A stretch of DNA of 64,000 bases from Cyclobacterium jeungdonense (GTDB taxonomy: Bacteria > Bacteroidota > Bacteroidia > Cytophagales > Cyclobacteriaceae), in NCBI RefSeq assembly GCF_010994275.1, contig NZ_WMCD01000001.1, positions 682,001-746,000 on the forward strand, written 5' to 3'. A program made the translations under genes and the position numbers. The notes under the pieces were generated by a model that ran no database searches, was not told where the DNA came from, and saw nothing but the letters and a program-made list of their open reading frames with translations. This document shows, in pieces, positions 9,542 through 19,500 of this stretch. Position 1 is the stretch's first letter, and each line of letters starts with the position of its first letter.

Positions 9542-9544
9542 GAA

Positions 9545-10042
9545 AAATAGACAAAAAGTCCAATCACTGATGAACTGGCTTCCTTTTTTCAGGTATTATC
9601 TGATCCTCAAGAAAAAAGAAGGTGGTTTTTTAAGGGAAAGTATTCCCGGTGAAACCTCCTCTGATTTTCATTAAGGACAAAAACTATATAGACAAAACCA
9701 CATACCAATGGAGTTTGATAAATAGGTCCAAAAGAGAAATGAGTTCCTTCACAGGTTAAGGAAAATCTCGAAAATAAGGATAAGGCCCATGCTGCCAATT
9801 TCTACGGTGCGCCCTTAGGGTCTTAAGAATTCATTTCAGCATGGAAAATTCCCGCCATTGTTGTATCAACTACCAATGGCCGTTAAAAGTGTATATGGGG
9901 AAGAAAGGAAAATCAAAGACCAACTAACTAATCTTACAAAAAATTTCCAGGCCATCTTTGAAAAACAGCCGATAAAGTAATAATTGAACTTATTCAAGAA
10001 AAAGAATTTTATAAAGATGTCGGGCCCAGAAATAGATTAGAG
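9545..10042 (+). pseudogene. Decayed gene of unrecognised family
   Basis: Protein-like stretches occur in different plus-strand frames, in collinear order. They are DELASFFQVLSDPQEKRRWF (near 9570), ENKDKAHAANFYGAPLGS (near 9775), LYQLPMAVKSVYGEERKIKD (near 9865) and VIIELIQEKEFYKDVGPRNR (near 9980). The last ends at a stop just before the groEL terminus. The pieces need several frameshifts and stops to be joined, which suggests an old inactivated gene. I cannot name the family. A chance arrangement is possible. Confidence 0.35.
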
Positions 10043-11659
10043 TCAGATCTGGGGTAGGGTATCCAACGTTTCATTTTCCTTACTCCTGTTTTTGGCGATA
10101 ACACATTCAGTGGTTAACATCATCATAGCTACTGAAGCAGCATTTTCAAGGGCAAGCCTTCCAACCTTGGTTGGATCGATTACCCCTGTTTTCAAAAGTT
10201 GTTCAAATTGCTCGGTCTTGAAATTAAATCCGAAATCATTTTCGCCATCTTTCACTCGTTGAAGGATCTCATTGGAATCAAGACCTGCATTTACTGCCAG
10301 TTGTTTGATAGGTTCCTCCAGGGATTTTTTCACCACATATATTCCAAATTTTTCTTCTTCATTTTCCGGAGAGAGCTCATCCAAGGAAGAAATGGACCGT
10401 AAATAGGATACTCCGCCTCCCGGTACAATTCCCTCCTCAATTGCGGCTCGCGTGGCATTTAAAGCATCTTCTACCCTGTCCTTTTTCTCAACCATTTCAA
10501 CTTCGGTAGAGGCACCCACATAAATGACAGCCACCCCTCCCGTGAGCTTTGCCATCCTTTCCTGTAATTGGTCTTTTTCAAAACTGGTTGCTGCTTTTAC
10601 TATTTCGGCCTTGAGCTGCTTAATACGTTTCTCAATATTTTCTTTTTGGCCTGATCCATTTATAAGGGTAGTATTGTCCTTGTTGATTATTATTTTCTCA
10701 CATACACCCAAATGGCTTAGCTCGGCTTTATCGAGTTCAAATCCTTTTTCTTCTGAAAAAACTGTCCCGCCAGTCAAAAAAGCAATGTCTTCCAGTTGAT
10801 CTTTCCTTCTGTCTCCAAATCCAGGAGCTTTTACTGCTGCAACTTTTAATACGCCTCTTAAATTGTTTACCACCAGGGTAGCCAAGACATCACTTGCAAA
10901 ATCTTCTGCGATTATAAGAAATGGTGCCCCAGTTTGAGTTACCTTCTCCAAAAGGGGAAGCAATTCCCTAATACCGGAAACCTTCTTGTCATGGAGCAGA
11001 ATATATGGCCGCTCAAATACCACTTCCATTTTTTCATTTTCGGTGATGAAATAAGGTGAAATGTACCCCCGATCGAACCGCAATCCCTCCACAACTTCGA
11101 TGGAAGTCTCAATACCCTTTGCTTCCTCAATCGTTATCACACTTTCTTTTCCCGCTTTTCTCACCGCTTCGGCTATAAGCTTTCCAATTTCACCGTCATT
11201 ATTGGCAGAAATAGAGGCAACCTGTTCAATTTTGGAATGGTCATCTCCCACGGATACTGATTGTTTCTTTAGGTGGTCTACCACGGCCTTTACGGCTTTA
11301 CTTATTCCACGTCTGACCTCCATGGGGTTTATTCCCGCTTCAATTCGTTTTAACCCGATGTTGATCATTGCCTGGGCTAAAAGAGTGGCCGATGTTGTTC
11401 CATCCCCGGCAGTTTCAGAGGTTTTAATGGCTGCCTGACGAAGCATCTTGGCTCCGAGGTCTTCAACAGGATCGTCAAGCTCCACCTGTCTCGCAACAGT
11501 CACACCGTCATTGCAGACCTGAGGCTCGCCGTTTACCTTCTCAAATACTACGGTTCGCCCCTTTGGTCCAAAAGTAATAATTACAGACTGGGCCAAAAGA
11601 TTCATGCCTTCCGTTAATTTCCTGCGAGCGTTGATATCAAACTCAATTATTTTACTCAT
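10043..11659 (-). CDS. groEL: GroEL/Hsp60 chaperonin, probable second copy
   Basis: A full-length chaperonin subunit of 538 residues that folds proteins in an ATP-driven ring. Conserved elements include NDGVTVAR, GDGTTSATLLAQ, PGFGDRRK, TGG in AFLTGGTVFSEE, DALNATRAAIEEGIVPGGG and VDPTKV-like VIDPTKVGRLALENAA. The usual C-terminal GGM repeat tail is absent and the protein ends ETLDTLPQI. No groES lies upstream. Instead the start overlaps a coiled-coil gene by 8 bp. This suggests an accessory, stress-associated GroEL rather than the housekeeping copy. Confidence 0.92.
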   Translation of the reverse strand: MSKIIEFDINARRKLTEGMNLLAQSVIITFGPKGRTVVFEKVNGEPQVCNDGVTVARQVELDDPVEDLGAKMLRQAAIKTSETAGDGTTSATLLAQAMINIGLKRIEAGINPMEVRRGISKAVKAVVDHLKKQSVSVGDDHSKIEQVASISANNDGEIGKLIAEAVRKAGKESVITIEEAKGIETSIEVVEGLRFDRGYISPYFITENEKMEVVFERPYILLHDKKVSGIRELLPLLEKVTQTGAPFLIIAEDFASDVLATLVVNNLRGVLKVAAVKAPGFGDRRKDQLEDIAFLTGGTVFSEEKGFELDKAELSHLGVCEKIIINKDNTTLINGSGQKENIEKRIKQLKAEIVKAATSFEKDQLQERMAKLTGGVAVIYVGASTEVEMVEKKDRVEDALNATRAAIEEGIVPGGGVSYLRSISSLDELSPENEEEKFGIYVVKKSLEEPIKQLAVNAGLDSNEILQRVKDGENDFGFNFKTEQFEQLLKTGVIDPTKVGRLALENAASVAMMMLTTECVIAKNRSKENETLDTLPQI

Positions 11660-12059
11660 AATTTTTTACAAAAGAATAAACATTTTTTTTGAATTTCCGA
11701 ACCAGATAATGGAGATCATACATCTCCAGGAGTAGTTTCCGGTGCGTTTTTCTAAAGGCTTCTTCTTCCTCGACCTGAGTTGTTTTAAACAGTGCCGCCA
11801 GTTGTTGTTCATGGCTACTCACTTTTTCACGCATCTTACCCACCTTATTGCCTATAAGGATGAGTTCATTTTCCAAAGCCTTGAACTCCTGAGCAGGAAA
11901 GGATTTAATGGTTTCATTCTTTTTGATCAAGTGGTGAAAAAAGGCCACTTCATCCTTTAAAAAATCCATTTCATTAATCCATTCACGGCTTTCCACATGT
12001 AGCGATTCAAGGCTTGCATTTAACAAATAGGCTGATCGGGAGTAGGTTAATAATTCCAT
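11652..12059 (-). CDS. Small helical/coiled-coil protein coupled to groEL
   Basis: A 135-residue protein of unknown family, almost entirely predicted helix with heptad-like stretches (FPAQEFKALENELILIGNKV; EKVSSHEQQLAALF) and a basic C-terminal part. The stop overlaps the groEL start (11652-11659), so translation of the two is probably coupled. It takes the place where groES would be but shows no GroES-like sequence. It could be an adaptor or stress-tolerance protein. The function is not known. Confidence 0.7.
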   Translation of the reverse strand: MELLTYSRSAYLLNASLESLHVESREWINEMDFLKDEVAFFHHLIKKNETIKSFPAQEFKALENELILIGNKVGKMREKVSSHEQQLAALFKTTQVEEEEAFRKTHRKLLLEMYDLHYLVRKFKKNVYSFVKNYE

Positions 12060-12123
12060 TTCTACAATTGTTTAAAATGAGGAAATAAATTTGCTTTATG
12101 ATATTCCAGTCTGCTTTTGAGGC

Positions 12124-12375
12124 TCAGAGGTAACATTTTGATGCATTCCTCCGAAAGCCGTGCAAATAAGCAGCAACCTGATGAGTGGCCCGATAAAGGG
12201 TATCCTGTATACTCTCTAGAACACCCGCCGCTTTCTCATTCAAGGCAGTGGTTCGGGAAGTATTTTTTATGGAGCTTTTAATCTCCCGATCCAGAGTTAT
12301 TTCTCGACTACTTGACAAAAATTTCTCATTTACTATCGTTCGCTCCGCCATATTTCCCCTGCCACCAGCCAGCAT
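12124..12375 (-). CDS. Possible small protein (hypothetical)
   Basis: An open frame of 83 codons. The more plausible start is an inner ATG at 12351, giving MAERTIVNEKF and a protein of 75 residues with polar, helix-prone sequence. It ends 64 bp upstream of the coiled-coil gene and reads in the same direction, so it could be the first gene of the groEL operon. No family is recognised, and a chance ORF in an eroded zone is possible. Confidence 0.3.
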   Translation of the reverse strand: MLAGGRGNMAERTIVNEKFLSSSREITLDREIKSSIKNTSRTTALNEKAAGVLESIQDTLYRATHQVAAYLHGFRRNASKCYL

Positions 12376-13214
12376 TACACCTCCTCTAATTTGTCCGTAA
12401 TGAGTAATTGTGCCACCGGAAATAATCTCAAACGTAACCGTTTAGGAACGGATTACCTCCCACCATCAGAATACCCTGTACAATAGAATCCTATATGTTT
12501 ATGGTTACTTCCTTCCAAGATAAGATCGCCTAATCCGGGGGAATCTATGGTTGCGGTTCCACCGCCTACATAAAGATGATAATCTATACTTTCACGGAAT
12601 TCCACATTATTGCTGGACTCTTCCAGTGCAATGGCAAGAAGCAGGGAAATCCATGAACAGACCAGGACATTGGAATCAAAAGGACTATTGCCTACCATCC
12701 GCCATAAGTTTAATTAGTAAATTTATCTGTGTGAATGGATAAGAACAATGATCAATATCACCAAATGAAGAGATTTGTCTTACTGAAATTGGACTTTGTG
12801 AAAAATGGTGAAAAAATTCCCAGGCATATTTGATCTATATTATACGGTGCTTTCACCTTATTTGGCTGTCCCGATACTACCAGAATGGATTCCGTCCTTT
12901 TCACTATTTTCCTGCATTGATTTTGGCTAGCCTTCCATCAAAATCTGATGCTATACAGAATTTTTCTTCTAATGATGAGCCATTGATGAAAATATGTTCA
13001 GAAAATTTAAAATATAATAGCACTTATTATAAAAAGACATGGAGAAGTGAGGAGTGTTAGATATTTGAGGTGCTGGACTTATTGAATTCAAGTAGATATA
13101 CGATTAGTTGCCGGTTGAAGATATTGGCGAATAGGCATTAAAAAGAGTTTTTAAATCCTTTAATTTAATCCAGGTCTTATTTATCAGTTAGTCATTTGTA
13201 GCTAACTTCTTGCG
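12376..13214. other. Eroded gene-poor stretch
   Basis: No convincing gene is seen. A leftward frame at 12453-12698 contains a glycine-rich strip (YVGGGTATIDSPGLGDLILE) that I do not recognise. A short plus-strand piece starts at an ATG near 12736 (MDKNNDQYHQMKRFVLLKLD) and stops after about 30 codons. Both may be relics. Confidence 0.35.
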
Positions 13215-14006
13215 TTAACCGATTAGAATTAATTCTTTGATTACCATTAACGTCCCTATCGTTAGCGTAAACCAACCAAAGAACCTTTGCAAGGTCAGAG
13301 TAGGTAATACTTTACCTATTCGGCTACCAACGTATATCCCCGAAACGGCGAGGCTGGTTATTACTAAAAGGAAGTTCCAGTGTATGGAATAATTGAGAAT
13401 ATCTCCCATAAATCCAATAAGCGAATTACTCGCGACAATAAATAGCGTGGTCCCGATGGCTGTTTTAAGGGGTGTTTTGGTAAGAAACCCGAGTATGGGG
13501 ATAATCAGGAAACCACCGCCTACACCCACCAGGCCGGTGATTAATCCAGACAACAAGCCGAAAAATACCAGTGAAAAAACGGATGTTCTTTTTTCATTTC
13601 CCTTGTTCAAAGTCCGTCCGTAGATCATTTTCAGTGAAGCAAGTATCATTAGAAAGGCAAATACGCCAAGAATAAAGGTGTTTTTTGAAAGGCTAAAGGT
13701 CTCTATTTGAAGTATCTTATCAGGAATAGCAGGAACAATCCATTTTCTCATCAGAAAAATTGATAAAATGGAAGGAATGCCAAAAATGGACCCCGTTTTT
13801 ACATTTACCAACTGCGCATGGTAATTCAGTGCTGTTCCCACCAGGCTGGTTATCCCAACAATAAATAGGGAGTAAGCCGAAGCCAAAACCGCATCCATGG
13901 AAAAAAGGTAAACCAAAATAGGGACGGCCAGTATGGATCCCCCTGAGCCCAAAATCCCCAGGGTCAATCCGACAAAAAACAAAAAAAAGTAGCCCAGAAT
14001 TTCCAT
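13215..14006 (-). CDS. TauE/SafE-family sulfite/anion exporter
   Basis: A multi-span inner-membrane protein of 263 residues with the two internally related halves of the TauE/SafE (DUF81) family. GLTLGILGSGGSILAVPILV is in the first half and LVGVGGGFLIIPILGFLTKT in the second. These permeases move sulfite, sulfoacetate or related sulfur anions. It is the last gene of a four-gene leftward operon containing a dihaem cytochrome and DsrE-like proteins, so a sulfur oxyanion is the likely substrate (inference). Confidence 0.88.
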   Translation of the reverse strand: MEILGYFFLFFVGLTLGILGSGGSILAVPILVYLFSMDAVLASAYSLFIVGITSLVGTALNYHAQLVNVKTGSIFGIPSILSIFLMRKWIVPAIPDKILQIETFSLSKNTFILGVFAFLMILASLKMIYGRTLNKGNEKRTSVFSLVFFGLLSGLITGLVGVGGGFLIIPILGFLTKTPLKTAIGTTLFIVASNSLIGFMGDILNYSIHWNFLLVITSLAVSGIYVGSRIGKVLPTLTLQRFFGWFTLTIGTLMVIKELILIG

Positions 14007-14048
14007 GATTGAATTTGATCCGGATTTGAAATTAAAATTGATAAAAGC

Positions 14049-15080
14049 TTACTTATTAGCCGATATTAATGGGCCAAATGGCCCGTATTTATGTTGAATT
14101 TCAGGAAAACTGTCCGTATATGGCCCAAAGGGATGATCAAATGGTTTTTTAGAAAGATCAGGCCAATCCATGCTAAGGTCCTTTTCAGGTCTTGGCATGG
14201 AGTTGACATAAGCCGCCACATTCCAGGCTTCTTCATCGGTCAGGAAGGGATTATCAAAGGTAACTCCATAGGGCATATTGGCTTTCACAAAAGCCGCAAA
14301 CCGCGATATCCGGTATAGCCCAGCTCCTGTATTGTAGCTATTTTCTCCAAATAGGGGAGGATAGGTGTATTCCAAGCCATTTTCCGCCAAAATTCCCTTT
14401 CCATCCTCCCCATGACACCTGGTACAATAGGCTTCATAGACAGCTTTTCCTTTTGCCGGATCAGCGGCTTTTTTAGGTAGGGGAAGATCCAATAGGCCGA
14501 ATCCCTTATCGGATGCGCCATTTGTAACATCTTTGCCCAACCATTTCATATAAGCCACCATGGCTTTCATTTCCCTGCTATCAGGATCGAGTGGTTTTCC
14601 ATTCAGGCTTCTTTCTATACAATCATTTACCCTTTTTTCATACCCTTCGGTGGTACCTGAGCGATTGCGGAATACCGGATATTTCGAAGCCACGGCACCA
14701 TAGTTGTTCCCATAAGCCACCGTACCGCCTTTTAGATGACAATTCTGGCAATTCATTCCATTGCTGATTTGCCTCACTTTACCTTTTGGTCCCAGGTACA
14801 CCGCCGTATGGGCAATCAACTCATGACCATATCGGATCAAGTCTCCTTCCTGATTGGAAGGAAGACTGGCCAACTGTGGTGCTTGCCAAACCCCTGTGGA
14901 CGAAATCCGGGATGCCGAATCACCAGAGCTGGCAATACCAGGAATTTCCTGATTTTTCAAAGGGAAAATTCCTAAGGCATGGCCTAGCAAGAGGAGGGTT
15001 GAGCCTAAAATTCCTATGACCAAAAGGTTGACCGACAAGGTCAATTGTCGAAGCCATTTGTCCAGCTTTTTTTCCTCCAT
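14049..15080 (-). CDS. TsdA/SoxA-like dihaem cytochrome c
   Basis: A membrane-anchored periplasmic cytochrome of 343 residues. One hydrophobic anchor is at about residues 16-38. Two haem sites follow: CQNCH at 111-115 and CTRCH at 219-223. Between them RVNDCIERSLNGKPL (Cys154) matches the signature shared by SoxA and thiosulfate dehydrogenase TsdA. Met269 in ANMPYG is a candidate distal ligand for haem 2. TsdA-type enzymes interconvert thiosulfate and tetrathionate. Whether this one does so is inferred from the motif and from the DsrE-like and TauE neighbours. The gaps to neighbours are 24 and 42 bp. Confidence 0.82.
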   Translation of the reverse strand: MEEKKLDKWLRQLTLSVNLLVIGILGSTLLLLGHALGIFPLKNQEIPGIASSGDSASRISSTGVWQAPQLASLPSNQEGDLIRYGHELIAHTAVYLGPKGKVRQISNGMNCQNCHLKGGTVAYGNNYGAVASKYPVFRNRSGTTEGYEKRVNDCIERSLNGKPLDPDSREMKAMVAYMKWLGKDVTNGASDKGFGLLDLPLPKKAADPAKGKAVYEAYCTRCHGEDGKGILAENGLEYTYPPLFGENSYNTGAGLYRISRFAAFVKANMPYGVTFDNPFLTDEEAWNVAAYVNSMPRPEKDLSMDWPDLSKKPFDHPFGPYTDSFPEIQHKYGPFGPLISANK

Positions 15081-15104
15081 ATTGGATTGATTTTTCCTTT
15101 TATT

Positions 15105-15521
15105 TTAATGATGCGCTTCTTTGATATATCCCCAACCTTCTCCTTGTTTGGTGACGATTTCCAGGATACCATCCGGCACCGTTTTTACGCCTGCCAACAA
15201 TTGAGAGGGGTTGATTTGATGCCTTTTCAGCGTGGCTTCACAAACCACGAAAGTCACCCGCTCGTTACCTTCAAACTGTTGGATTTCCTCGGCCACAGCA
15301 GAGGATGCTTTAAGTACCATGGGATAAGCGCCTGCATAGACCACTACTTCAAATTCCGAATCCGGATAGCTGGTAGACATCATGGTAACATGCCTTAGGG
15401 CTGCCTGATGTGTTGCTTCATCTTTGCTGGTAATATCAAAGACAATTTTCACCGGATTTGACTGTGCCCAAACACCTATACTTATGATAAGAAAAGGGCA
15501 TAAGAGGATGATTTTCTTCAT
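15105..15521 (-). CDS. Exported DsrE-like protein
   Basis: A 138-residue protein with a cleavable signal peptide (cleavage near VWAQ, residue 20) and a DsrE/DsrF-type alpha/beta fold: VKIVFDITSKDE, then FEVVVYAGAYPMVL, then VTFVVCEATLKRHQI. Cys94 sits where DsrE-family proteins carry their sulfur-binding cysteine. Cytoplasmic DsrE relatives pass sulfane sulfur, and this exported form would act in the periplasm. It lies between the Tat-exported protein (36 bp) and the cytochrome (24 bp). Confidence 0.78.
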   Translation of the reverse strand: MKKIILLCPFLIISIGVWAQSNPVKIVFDITSKDEATHQAALRHVTMMSTSYPDSEFEVVVYAGAYPMVLKASSAVAEEIQQFEGNERVTFVVCEATLKRHQINPSQLLAGVKTVPDGILEIVTKQGEGWGYIKEAHH

Positions 15522-15557
15522 TTTTTTATGGTTAAGTGGAAATCAGGAAGATCAACT

Positions 15558-16232
15558 TTATCCTCCGGCATAAATGTAGGCGCAGTTTTTTTGATGTGCA
15601 CGGGAAAGTGCCCATACCCCGGACGGAACGATCTGAACCTCCGGCAATACTCCTCTGGACCAGTCTGCCTTTGCCTCTTCAGGGTCCATTTCCAATTGTT
15701 GTGCAGCCATACCACTATACACCGTTAAGGCCATGTCGCAGACGCAAAACATGGCTCCCCTGCTATGCAGTTGTTTTATTCCATCAATACCTGGCATGGG
15801 ATAATCTCCTTCTTGTGGAATGAAAAAAGGATTACGTTGGGAAGGAGCACCGGTGTTGTTATCCACAATATTAAACATTTCTCCCAGGGGATATTTTTCC
15901 CACAATTGGTCATTTAAAGCAAAAGGAATGGCATTGTGTCGCAAGACAACCATGGCTGTCATTTCATTATCTGATAGGCCGGTCTGGTTGTTGGTCTGGT
16001 AAAAAACCCAGGACCAGATAAAGGGAAATCCGGCATGTGGTTCAGGAGCATCGTATACTACCCGTTGTTCACCCTTGACGCCATCGAACCAGGCATCTGC
16101 TTCATGGAGGACTTTTGTATCCATTTTGTCTCCAACCATTAGCGGACTGGAAAAGGCGGAGAGACCTGCTGTGGCACCGGTAGCCAGGACTCCGATAAAT
16201 TTTCTTCGGGAATTTTTTACTGGGGTTTTCAT
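15558..16232 (-). CDS. Tat-exported protein of the sulfur operon (DsrE-like end)
   Basis: A 224-residue protein with a twin-arginine signal (SRRKFIGVLATGATAGLSAF), so it is exported folded. The middle contains FIWSWVFYQTNNQ and a paired-cysteine motif FCVCDMAL (Cys163, Cys165). A third cysteine (Cys217) lies near the C-terminal AYIYAGG. The end (VQIVPSGVWALSRAHQKNCAYIY) resembles the last strand-helix of DsrE-like folds. The function is unknown. As first gene of the cytochrome/DsrE/TauE operon it probably takes part in periplasmic sulfur chemistry. Confidence 0.7.
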   Translation of the reverse strand: MKTPVKNSRRKFIGVLATGATAGLSAFSSPLMVGDKMDTKVLHEADAWFDGVKGEQRVVYDAPEPHAGFPFIWSWVFYQTNNQTGLSDNEMTAMVVLRHNAIPFALNDQLWEKYPLGEMFNIVDNNTGAPSQRNPFFIPQEGDYPMPGIDGIKQLHSRGAMFCVCDMALTVYSGMAAQQLEMDPEEAKADWSRGVLPEVQIVPSGVWALSRAHQKNCAYIYAGG

Positions 16233-16451
16233 AGTCGATTTGGTTATGGTTTATAAATAGATTCGTACAATAAAGCAATTGGGAATCAAGCCTGTTGGAT
16301 CTAAACTTACCAGGTGAAAAGAATCAATTTCTTAACATAATTAAAGGCCTGAACCGATTTTTCTGAGCAAGACCTAGCGGATCAGACGCATTAGGCTCGT
16401 TGCCTGAATGAATTGTACGTTTCAAAGCTATGGAATACAGCTTTTAGCTGC

Positions 16452-16489
16452 TTTCGGTATTGTTGCAACTCCTTTCGATATTGTTGCAA
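16452..16489. promoter_or_regulatory. Direct repeat with 21-bp spacing, possible AraC-type operator
   Basis: TTTCGGTATTGTTGCAA (16452-16468) and TTTCGATATTGTTGCAA (16473-16489) are direct repeats with one mismatch. Their starts are 21 bp apart, two helical turns. Such spacing is typical of sites bound by tandem AraC-type regulators. It lies between the sulfur operon start (16232) and the end of the hybrid AraC-type regulator (16505), about 220 bp upstream of the operon. Confidence 0.45.
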
Positions 16490-16504
16490 AGGACAAAAAA
16501 TGAG

Positions 16505-19500
16505 TTAGTTGCGGCTTTCGGAAGGGCTCTCTCCAAACGTTTTTCTGAATATCTGAGAAAAATAAACCGGAGATTTAAAGCCTACCCGATAAGCTACTTC
16601 AGCAATGGTAAGGTCCTCCACAGCGAGCAGTTCTTTTGCCTTTTCAAGGCGGATCATGCGAATGTAGATGGAGGTGGAGTACCCGGTGATGGCTTTTATT
16701 TTCCGATGTACCTGCGACCGACTCAGAGAAATGGCATCAGCCAGGTGATCTACCGAAAAATCCTCTTCTCCCATGTTTTCTAAGATGACTCTTTCAACTT
16801 TCACCAAAAAACTTTCGATGGAAGAACTGATAGGCTCATACCTATGCTCACTGCTTAAGAAGCGCCGACTGTACTTTTGTTGCAGCCGTTTCCTGATCTC
16901 CATCAATTTTTCCAGACGGATCAATAATTCTTTTTTATCAAATGGTTTTGCCAGGTAGGCATCTGCCCCTTTGGAAAGTCCGGTCAGCCGGGCCTCCTTT
17001 TCCGCCAGGGCTGTCAACATAATAATCGGAATATGGTCACTGCGCTCATCGGTTTTGAGCATGGCGCAGACTTCAAAACCATCCATTCCGGGCATCATGA
17101 CATCACAAATGATGATGTCTGGAATATGTGCATAAGCCAGTTCCAGTCCGGTTTGTCCATTCGTCGCATGAAGACAATTGTATTTATTCCCCAACGCCAT
17201 TTTCAAATAATCGGCCACATCCAGGTTGTCCTCAATGATGAGTACCAGAGGTAAATCCAGGTCTTGGGCTTTTTCATTGATGTAAGTTACGGCTTGGGGA
17301 AGGGTTGGTTGAAAGAATTGGTTAAGGTCTTGCTCGGTGGCTTTAGGGGCAGCCAAGGTAATGGGTAGGTGGACAGTAAATGTACTACCCATTCCAGTGG
17401 GACTTTCAACTTTTATTGCTCCCCCCATCAGTTCCACCAGCTCTTTAGTCAGTGCAAGACCAATACCTGTTCCCTCTGAATGCCGGGTTGACGATCGGTC
17501 TGCCTGATAAAAACGGTCAAAAACGCGAGGGATTTCGTCTTTCAGAAGTCCTTTGCCATTATCTTTAACTATTAAAGTAAAATATTTTTTCCCTGAAGCA
17601 TAGACCTGATCAAGGTGGACAGCTATCCGGCCATGATCAGGGGTGAATTTTATGGCGTTTGATAGGAGGTTTGAAACGACCATTGCGAGTTTTGCAGGGT
17701 CAAAATCCATGACCAATTGATCCGGTTTTGTATAAACTGCAAGGTCGATTTTTTTTTCTTCGGCCATGGTATGAAAACTCTCACTGAGGTACTTGATAAA
17801 AGGAATAACGTCCTGTTGCTGCATTTCCAGTTCCAGATGTCCACTTTCAAGCTTAGCCAAATCGAGCATTTCATTGACCAGTTGTAAAAGGTTTTTACCA
17901 TTTCGCTGGATCATTTCAAGCCCATGATCGGTATCCTCCCATTGTTGGTTCCTTGCTTTTGATCGGAGGGTATCCGTAATACCGAGAATTACAGTTAGTG
18001 GGGTACGGAATTCGTGGGTAATATTGGTATAAAGGCTACTTTTAAAACGATCCATTTCTGTCAGGCGTATGCTTTCTGCTACCGCCAGTTTTCGGGAAAC
18101 TTTAAACTTGTAAAACCATCGGAATAGTAACAACAGTATAATGATAAAAAGGGTGTAGGCCCACCACCGGGTCCACCAGGGGGGCAGGATAGTGAATTGT
18201 AGGGAAGCGCCTTTTTCGCTCCACAGCCCGTCACTACTACTAGCGATTACCTGAAAGGTATAGTTCCCGGCATCCAGATTGGTATACCTGGCGGTTCGTT
18301 GTTCACCAGCTTCTATCCATTCCGAATCATAGGGGAGCATTCTGTATTTATATTGATTTTTTGATGGGTCGGTGTAATGAAGTCCGACGTAATCAAAAGT
18401 TAAATCATTTTGTAAGTGGGAGAGTATAAGTTTTTTCCCCGTATTTCCTTTATTTGAGTACCAGTCAAACGGTTTTCCGGAAACTTGTATACCATTCAGG
18501 ACCACCTCTGGAGGGTAGGGGTTTCCTGCTATTTTATGCGGATAAAAGGATACCAAGCCGCCATCTCCACCAAAAAAAAGCTGACCATCCGCACTTTTAA
18601 ACGCACCCGTATGATTAAAACTGGTAATGGAAAGGCCGTCTGAAGCATCATAATTGGTAAAGTCCAGGTTTTTTGGATCAAAGCGCACAATTCCATTGCC
18701 GGTAGAAAGCCAGTAATTTTCCTTTTCATCTTCCAGAATTCCATTGATAGTATTGCTTGACAAGCCGTCTTCCGTGGTATACTGTTCAAGTTCATGGGTC
18801 ACGGTATTATAATGGAGCAAGCCGTTGCTTGTTGTTCCAATCCAAAAAGTATCCGGTGATTCTTCCAGCATGCAGGTTACCCCATATTTTTCCAGATGAG
18901 GTAAAAAACGGTCCGTTGCGGCATCGTACCGAAACAGGCCTCCCTGAAAAATACCCACCCACAAAGTCCCCGTTATGTCCTCGTGGATATCGAAGACGCT
19001 ATTATAATAGGATTGGGGACTGTTATCTGAGAAATGATATCTCTTAAATGATTGCTTGTCTTTCGATAACCGGATGATTCCTCCACTCCAGGTTCCGAGC
19101 CACATCCTGCCTTTCCCATCCTCGTGCATACGAATCACAGGATCCGAGAGAGTACGGGTAGTATTGTCTTCCATCAGCTTATACGGTACAAATTGTCCTG
19201 TTTGGCGATCAAAGATGTCTACTCCTGCTTCCGTGCCTACCCAAAATGTTCCATCACTTTCCTCATAGGTAGTCCACACGATATCACTACTAATGCTTTG
19301 TTCTTCGTTCGGAACATGACGAAAATGATGAAATTCCTTCGTTTTTAAATCCTGCCTGTTCAATCCACCACCTCTGGTTCCCAACCAGATAACTCCTGGT
19401 TGGCTCGGCGCTTCGTATACCCCCATGACATGATCATAGGAAAGACTTGTTGGATTTTCAGGTTCATGCGAATAGATAGTGAATTTATTTAGAGAGGGAT

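Noticed and set aside
10524..11438. Long plus-strand ORFs opposite groEL
   Set aside because: They are shadows of the groEL coding frame, with no homology or start signals.
12453..12698. 81-codon minus-strand ORF with a GGGTATID strip
   Set aside because: No family is recognised, no ribosome site is seen, and it lies in an eroded region. It is mentioned only as part of the gene-poor stretch.
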